NCBI GenBank assembly: GCA_900317325.1
Contig: ONGE01000032.1
Coordinates: 1 to 33,919, forward strand
Direction of reading: 5' to 3'
DNA: 33,919 nt
Source of the DNA: an uncultured Prevotellaceae bacterium
Lineage (GTDB): Bacteria > Bacteroidota > Bacteroidia > Bacteroidales > Muribaculaceae
Positions 33,189-33,919 of this stretch are shown here, piece by piece (the stretch's first letter is position 1; the number at the start of each line of letters is the position of its first letter). The position numbers and the translations under genes are program-made. The notes beneath the pieces were generated by a model. That model saw only the letters and a list, made by a program, of their open reading frames with translations, was not told where the DNA came from and did no database searches.

Positions 33189-33476
33189 CTACTTTTTCTT
33201 CCAATAGTCGTTATACATCTTGATGCCGAACACAATGGCGCTCGACACCGTGGTGATGACATTGGTGATGAACAGCGGCCAGTTCTCAAGCATCAGACCT
33301 TGGATGGCAAACAAGATACCGCCCAGACCCATCATCAGGAAGGTGGGCAAGGCGATACCGTCGGTGTCATGGGTGCGGATCGTGTAGATGGCCTGGGGCA
33401 TGTAACCGAGGATCAGGCAGATTGAACCGGTGTAACCGATAATGTCGGACAAGTTGTTAGTGATAAAATCCATCAT
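33189..33476 (-). CDS. SemiSWEET-type PQ-loop transporter
   Basis: The 95-residue protein has three membrane helices and the PQ-loop signature Pro27-Gln28 in GYMPQAIYTIRTHDTDGI, matching SemiSWEET proteins. These work as dimers for facilitated passage of sugars. The second half (PLFITNVITTVSSAIVFGIKMYND) carries the usual conserved Asn. The start is one of two adjacent ATGs at 33476 or 33473. No promoter match is visible; it follows the peptidase gene but a terminator hairpin lies between. The substrate is unknown. Confidence 0.82.
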   Translation of the reverse strand: MMDFITNNLSDIIGYTGSICLILGYMPQAIYTIRTHDTDGIALPTFLMMGLGGILFAIQGLMLENWPLFITNVITTVSSAIVFGIKMYNDYWKKK

Positions 33477-33493
33477 AATAGAGATATAAGATT

Positions 33494-33525
33494 AAAAACG
33501 TGGGACCCCAGAAGGGCCCCACGTG
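33494..33525 (-). terminator. Terminator between peptidase and SemiSWEET genes
   Basis: On the minus strand CACGTGGGGCCC and GGGGTCCCACG form a GC-rich stem around TTCT, followed by TTTTTAATC (33498-33490). It lies about 10 bp past the peptidase stop codon. Confidence 0.85.
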
Positions 33526-33534
33526 AGTTAATTG

Positions 33535-33919
33535 TTATTTCAGTCCACACTCGCGCATCAATTCTTCGACGGCAGCCTTGAGCTGCAAGTCTTCACCATT
33601 GACGACGGTCTCGGGGTTGTTGGCGATCTTGATATCGGGCTCCAACTGCGTGTTCTCGAGGTAATTGCCCTCGGGCAGCAGGTAACCGATGATGGGGATA
33701 CCGAACACGAGCGACGAGTCTTGCAGGCGCTCCCACGACACACTGGTCATCGTGCCGGGAACGGGCATACCCACAAGCTTGCCCAACTTGTCGTGGCTGT
33801 AAACCCAGGGGGTGCCGTGCGCGTTGCTGTAGTTGGCCTCGCACTGCAGCATGATGCTGGGCTTGTTCCAGCGGCGGCTGGGCATGTCACAGGCCTCGCG
33901 GCCGCGGATGACCTGGGTG
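33535..33919 (-). CDS. S41/tricorn-like peptidase, C-terminal fragment (N-terminus off window)
   Basis: The frame is open from the right window edge to the stop at 33535, giving the last 128 residues. The sequence TQVIRGREACDMPSRRWNKP followed by EANYSNAHGTPW and KLGKLVGMPVPGTMTSV resembles the C-terminal catalytic region of the tricorn-like S41 peptidases common in Bacteroidales. The Ser in NYSNA is the likely nucleophile. The tail GNYLENTQLEPDIKIANNPETV and LKAAVEELMRECG is typical of the family end. N-terminal propeller, PDZ and other parts lie outside, so length and export signal cannot be judged. Confidence 0.75.
   Translation of the reverse strand, partial: TQVIRGREACDMPSRRWNKPSIMLQCEANYSNAHGTPWVYSHDKLGKLVGMPVPGTMTSVSWERLQDSSLVFGIPIIGYLLPEGNYLENTQLEPDIKIANNPETVVNGEDLQLKAAVEELMRECGLK

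Overview
The window looks like a chromosomal segment from a Bacteroidales bacterium (Prevotella- or Muribaculaceae-like). This is inferred from type IX secretion genes (porW/sprE and porX), DUF5689 lipoproteins beside a TonB-dependent receptor, BspA-like and dockerin-like secreted proteins, and LytTR/LytS signalling. It also fits repeated promoters of the Bacteroidota form (TTTG, a 19-21 bp spacer, TAnnTTTG) and the scarcity of Shine-Dalgarno sequences. No rRNA, tRNA, insertion sequence or CRISPR array was seen. The genus is not established.

Layout. 1-5061 (minus): a very long BspA/DUF285 repeat protein cut by the window edge, a GC-rich hairpin-filled spacer, and a secreted protein ending in a dockerin-like EF-hand pair. 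5296-12725 (plus): a Cys-rich one-TM protein, the lipoprotein PorW/SprE with an unusual coiled-coil tail, the PglZ response regulator PorX, TsaE, and a biotin-protein ligase preceded by about 25 copies of a 7-bp repeat. 12845-16768 (plus): a LOG-family protein, a GntP-type permease with a promoter almost on its start codon, a PduO-type cobalamin adenosyltransferase, a small DUF2795-like protein, and a zinc-ribbon/FtsK-gamma/tail-anchor protein. 16853-19026 (minus): a GYF-domain membrane protein and an AAA ATPase. 19132-25714 (minus): a LytTR regulator, its LytS-type kinase, and a four-gene MacAB-TolC-like efflux set. 25867-32967 (minus): an operon with a clear promoter and terminator encoding a TonB-dependent receptor, two DUF5689 lipoproteins and a secreted endonuclease/exonuclease/phosphatase-family enzyme. 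33189-33919 (minus): a SemiSWEET-type protein and the C-terminal end of an S41/tricorn-like peptidase.

How the parts may work together. PorW and PorX act in type IX secretion, which could export surface proteins such as those at the left edge. The kinase/regulator pair has its own promoter at the end of the efflux cluster and probably controls or responds to it. The receptor/DUF5689/EEP operon is the best candidate for an undescribed system. It resembles a polysaccharide utilisation locus, but with OB-fold-like lipoproteins in place of SusD and a phosphodiesterase-type enzyme in place of a glycosidase, so nucleic acid or phosphoester scavenging is a testable hypothesis. A second theme is non-coding: 7-bp (or 14-bp) tandem repeats recur in several spacers, often directly before start codons and in coding-strand orientation.
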